42,904 bases of DNA from an uncultured Flavobacteriaceae bacterium (GTDB taxonomy: Bacteria; Bacteroidota; Bacteroidia; Flavobacteriales; Flavobacteriaceae), in contig CAJQNZ010000040.1 of the NCBI GenBank assembly GCA_905479835.1, positions 1-42,904 of the forward strand, given 5' to 3'. Positions within the stretch are counted from its first letter, which is position 1. The number at the start of each line of letters is the position of its first letter. The position numbers and the translations under genes are program-made. Under the pieces are notes generated by a model, which saw nothing but the letters and a program-made list of their open reading frames with translations, did not search any database and had not been told where the DNA came from. Below, piece after piece: positions 41,566-42,904 of the stretch.

Positions 41566-42904
41566 CAAAAATCTTATCGAGCAAATTGAGCTTCTGATCG
41601 AAGATCAGAATGATGTGGCTATTCTTGAACTCATTGGAGAAGAACACCATGCTGACATAGCAGAGATTCTTGATGATTTAAATTTTGATGAAGCCATCTA
41701 TATTATCAAACTTTTAGACAGCGAAAAAACATCTGACATTTTAATGGAATTGGATGAGGATCTTCGAGAAAAAATCCTAAGAAACCTTTCTGCTAAAGAG
41801 ATTGCTGAAGAAATCGAAGAGTTAGATTCTGATGATGCAGCAGATATTATTGCTGAACTTCCAGAAGAGCGGCAAGAGCGTGTCATCTCTCAAATAGAAG
41901 ATGAGGAACATGCTGCTGATATCAAAGAATTATTAACCTATGAAGACAATTCTGCCGGAAGTTTAATGGCCAAAGAATTGGTGAAAGTAAACGAAAATTG
42001 GACCATTCCTAGATGTGTTAAAGAAATGCGTATTCAAGCCGAAGAGGTGACACGTGTACATTCAATTTATGTGATTAATGATCAAGATCAACTTATAGGA
42101 AGGCTTTCCTTAAAAGATCTTTTAATTACTCCTGCCAAAGGTAATATCTCAAAAATTGTAAGACCAAAAGTTGATTCTGTAAATGTGAATGATGATGTGG
42201 AGGATGTTGCTAAAGTCATGCAGAAATATGATTTGGAAGCCATTCCAGTAGTTGATGATAAAATGGTGTTATTAGGTAGAATTACCATTGATGATATCGT
42301 TGATGTAATTAGAGACGAAGCAGAAAGAGATTATCAAATGGCAGCCGGAATCTCTCAAGATGTAGAAGCGGATGATAGTATATGGGAATTGACTAAAGCA
42401 AGACTTCCATGGCTTGTATTAGGTCTTTTTGGAGGTTTAGGGTCTGTATTTATAATGGAAAGTTATGAAAGCATCATGGCAAATCCAGCGCTTGGAAAAT
42501 TATTTTTTTTCACACCCTTAATTGCTGCAATGGCAGGAAATGTAGGCGTACAATCCAGTGCAATTATTGTTCAAGGATTGGCTAATGACGTGGTAAAAGG
42601 AAGCCTTTTTAATAGGTTGATAAAAGAGGTTGGGCTAAGTTTAATTAATGGTTTAGTCTTAGGAATCTTAGTAATTCTATTTGGGATTATTACTGAAATG
42701 GGAATTATGTTTAGCCTTACGATTGCTATTTCAATGCTATGTGTAATTATTGTTGCAGCATTGATTGGGACATTTGTACCGATAATTCTGGATAAGAAAG
42801 GGATAGATCCTGCGATTGCAACAGGTCCTTTTATTACAACCAGTAATGATATTTTTGGGATTTTCTTGTTCTTCTTTATTGCGAAGTTGATGCTTGGGTT
42901 TTAA
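41549..42904 (+). CDS. mgtE: Magnesium transporter MgtE
   Basis: 451 residues, complete: the TAA is the last three bases of the window. Acidic N domain of MgtE repeats (about 1-130; [20 protein letters not shown]), tandem CBS domains (about 135-255; [20 protein letters not shown] and [20 protein letters not shown]), a plug helix, then five membrane helices. The Mg-selective pore residues are in [21 protein letters not shown] and [12 protein letters not shown]. Cytosolic Mg closes the channel through the N and CBS domains. It overlaps ksgA by 17 bases. Confidence 0.96.
   Translation: MELEINKNLIEQIELLIEDQNDVAILELIGEEHHADIAEILDDLNFDEAIYIIKLLDSEKTSDILMELDEDLREKILRNLSAKEIAEEIEELDSDDAADIIAELPEERQERVISQIEDEEHAADIKELLTYEDNSAGSLMAKELVKVNENWTIPRCVKEMRIQAEEVTRVHSIYVINDQDQLIGRLSLKDLLITPAKGNISKIVRPKVDSVNVNDDVEDVAKVMQKYDLEAIPVVDDKMVLLGRITIDDIVDVIRDEAERDYQMAAGISQDVEADDSIWELTKARLPWLVLGLFGGLGSVFIMESYESIMANPALGKLFFFTPLIAAMAGNVGVQSSAIIVQGLANDVVKGSLFNRLIKEVGLSLINGLVLGILVILFGIITEMGIMFSLTIAISMLCVIIVAALIGTFVPIILDKKGIDPAIATGPFITTSNDIFGIFLFFFIAKLMLGF

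Overview
The window is a chromosomal stretch of a low-GC Bacteroidetes bacterium, almost certainly a marine-type member of the Flavobacteriaceae. The evidence is TonB-dependent receptors with carboxypeptidase-like N-termini, a type IX secretion (T9SS) C-terminal domain, a free-standing atpD-atpC pair with a short epsilon subunit, repeated TAnnTTTG -7 promoter boxes, and A/T-rich leaders without Shine-Dalgarno sequences. I saw no rRNA, tRNA, CRISPR array, IS element or prophage. Most of the window is ordinary core genome. The unusual parts are details inside and between genes.

Layout. 1-1798 (-): 5' part of a large secreted Cys-rich repeat protein whose frame carries one in-frame TAA and then stays open to the window edge. 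2041-5299: a metallophosphoesterase, a TerB/J-domain co-chaperone, a bacilliredoxin and an HD hydrolase. 5399-7619: an AraC regulator followed by a 57-codon ORF, a 37-codon membrane peptide and a crotonase. 7738-9517 (-): an NtrY-like sensor kinase and a SemiSWEET. 9651-13064 (-): an oversized leucyl-tRNA synthetase. It carries a DUF559/Vsr-like nuclease-type domain inside its editing domain and a short in-frame insert made from a genomic palindromic repeat.

13220-20725: a DMT exporter, then a divalent-metal block: a DtxR-type regulator with a ZIP transporter (+), and feoA-feoB plus a 43-residue Cys-rich FeoB partner (-). Perfect or near-perfect palindromes lie at the feo and dtxR promoters. 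Next come a Sco copper chaperone and the RseP site-2 protease. 21003-26004: a TonB receptor divergent from DUF2975 + XRE genes, then umuC-umuD in that unusual order, and an acetyltransferase. 26058-27850 (-): atpC and atpD. 28018-35137 (-): an SGNH lipoprotein paired with a TonB receptor, and a T9SS-exported reprolysin-like metalloprotease. 35279-42904 (+): ribF, a lipoprotein, serS, a TPR protein, a DUF4286 protein, ksgA and mgtE. A 47-residue ORF lies on the opposite strand just after serS.

Dispersed palindromic intergenic repeats (cores such as TCGAGCGCAGTCGA and ends such as TCACTCGAACTGACA) occur at about 4.6, 7.7, 9.5, 19.1 and 20.9 kb. A related copy lies inside leuS, where it is translated. 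The strongest leads are the two LeuRS insertions and the single-base nonsense codon in the repeat protein. I found no clearly new multi-gene defence or biosynthetic system.
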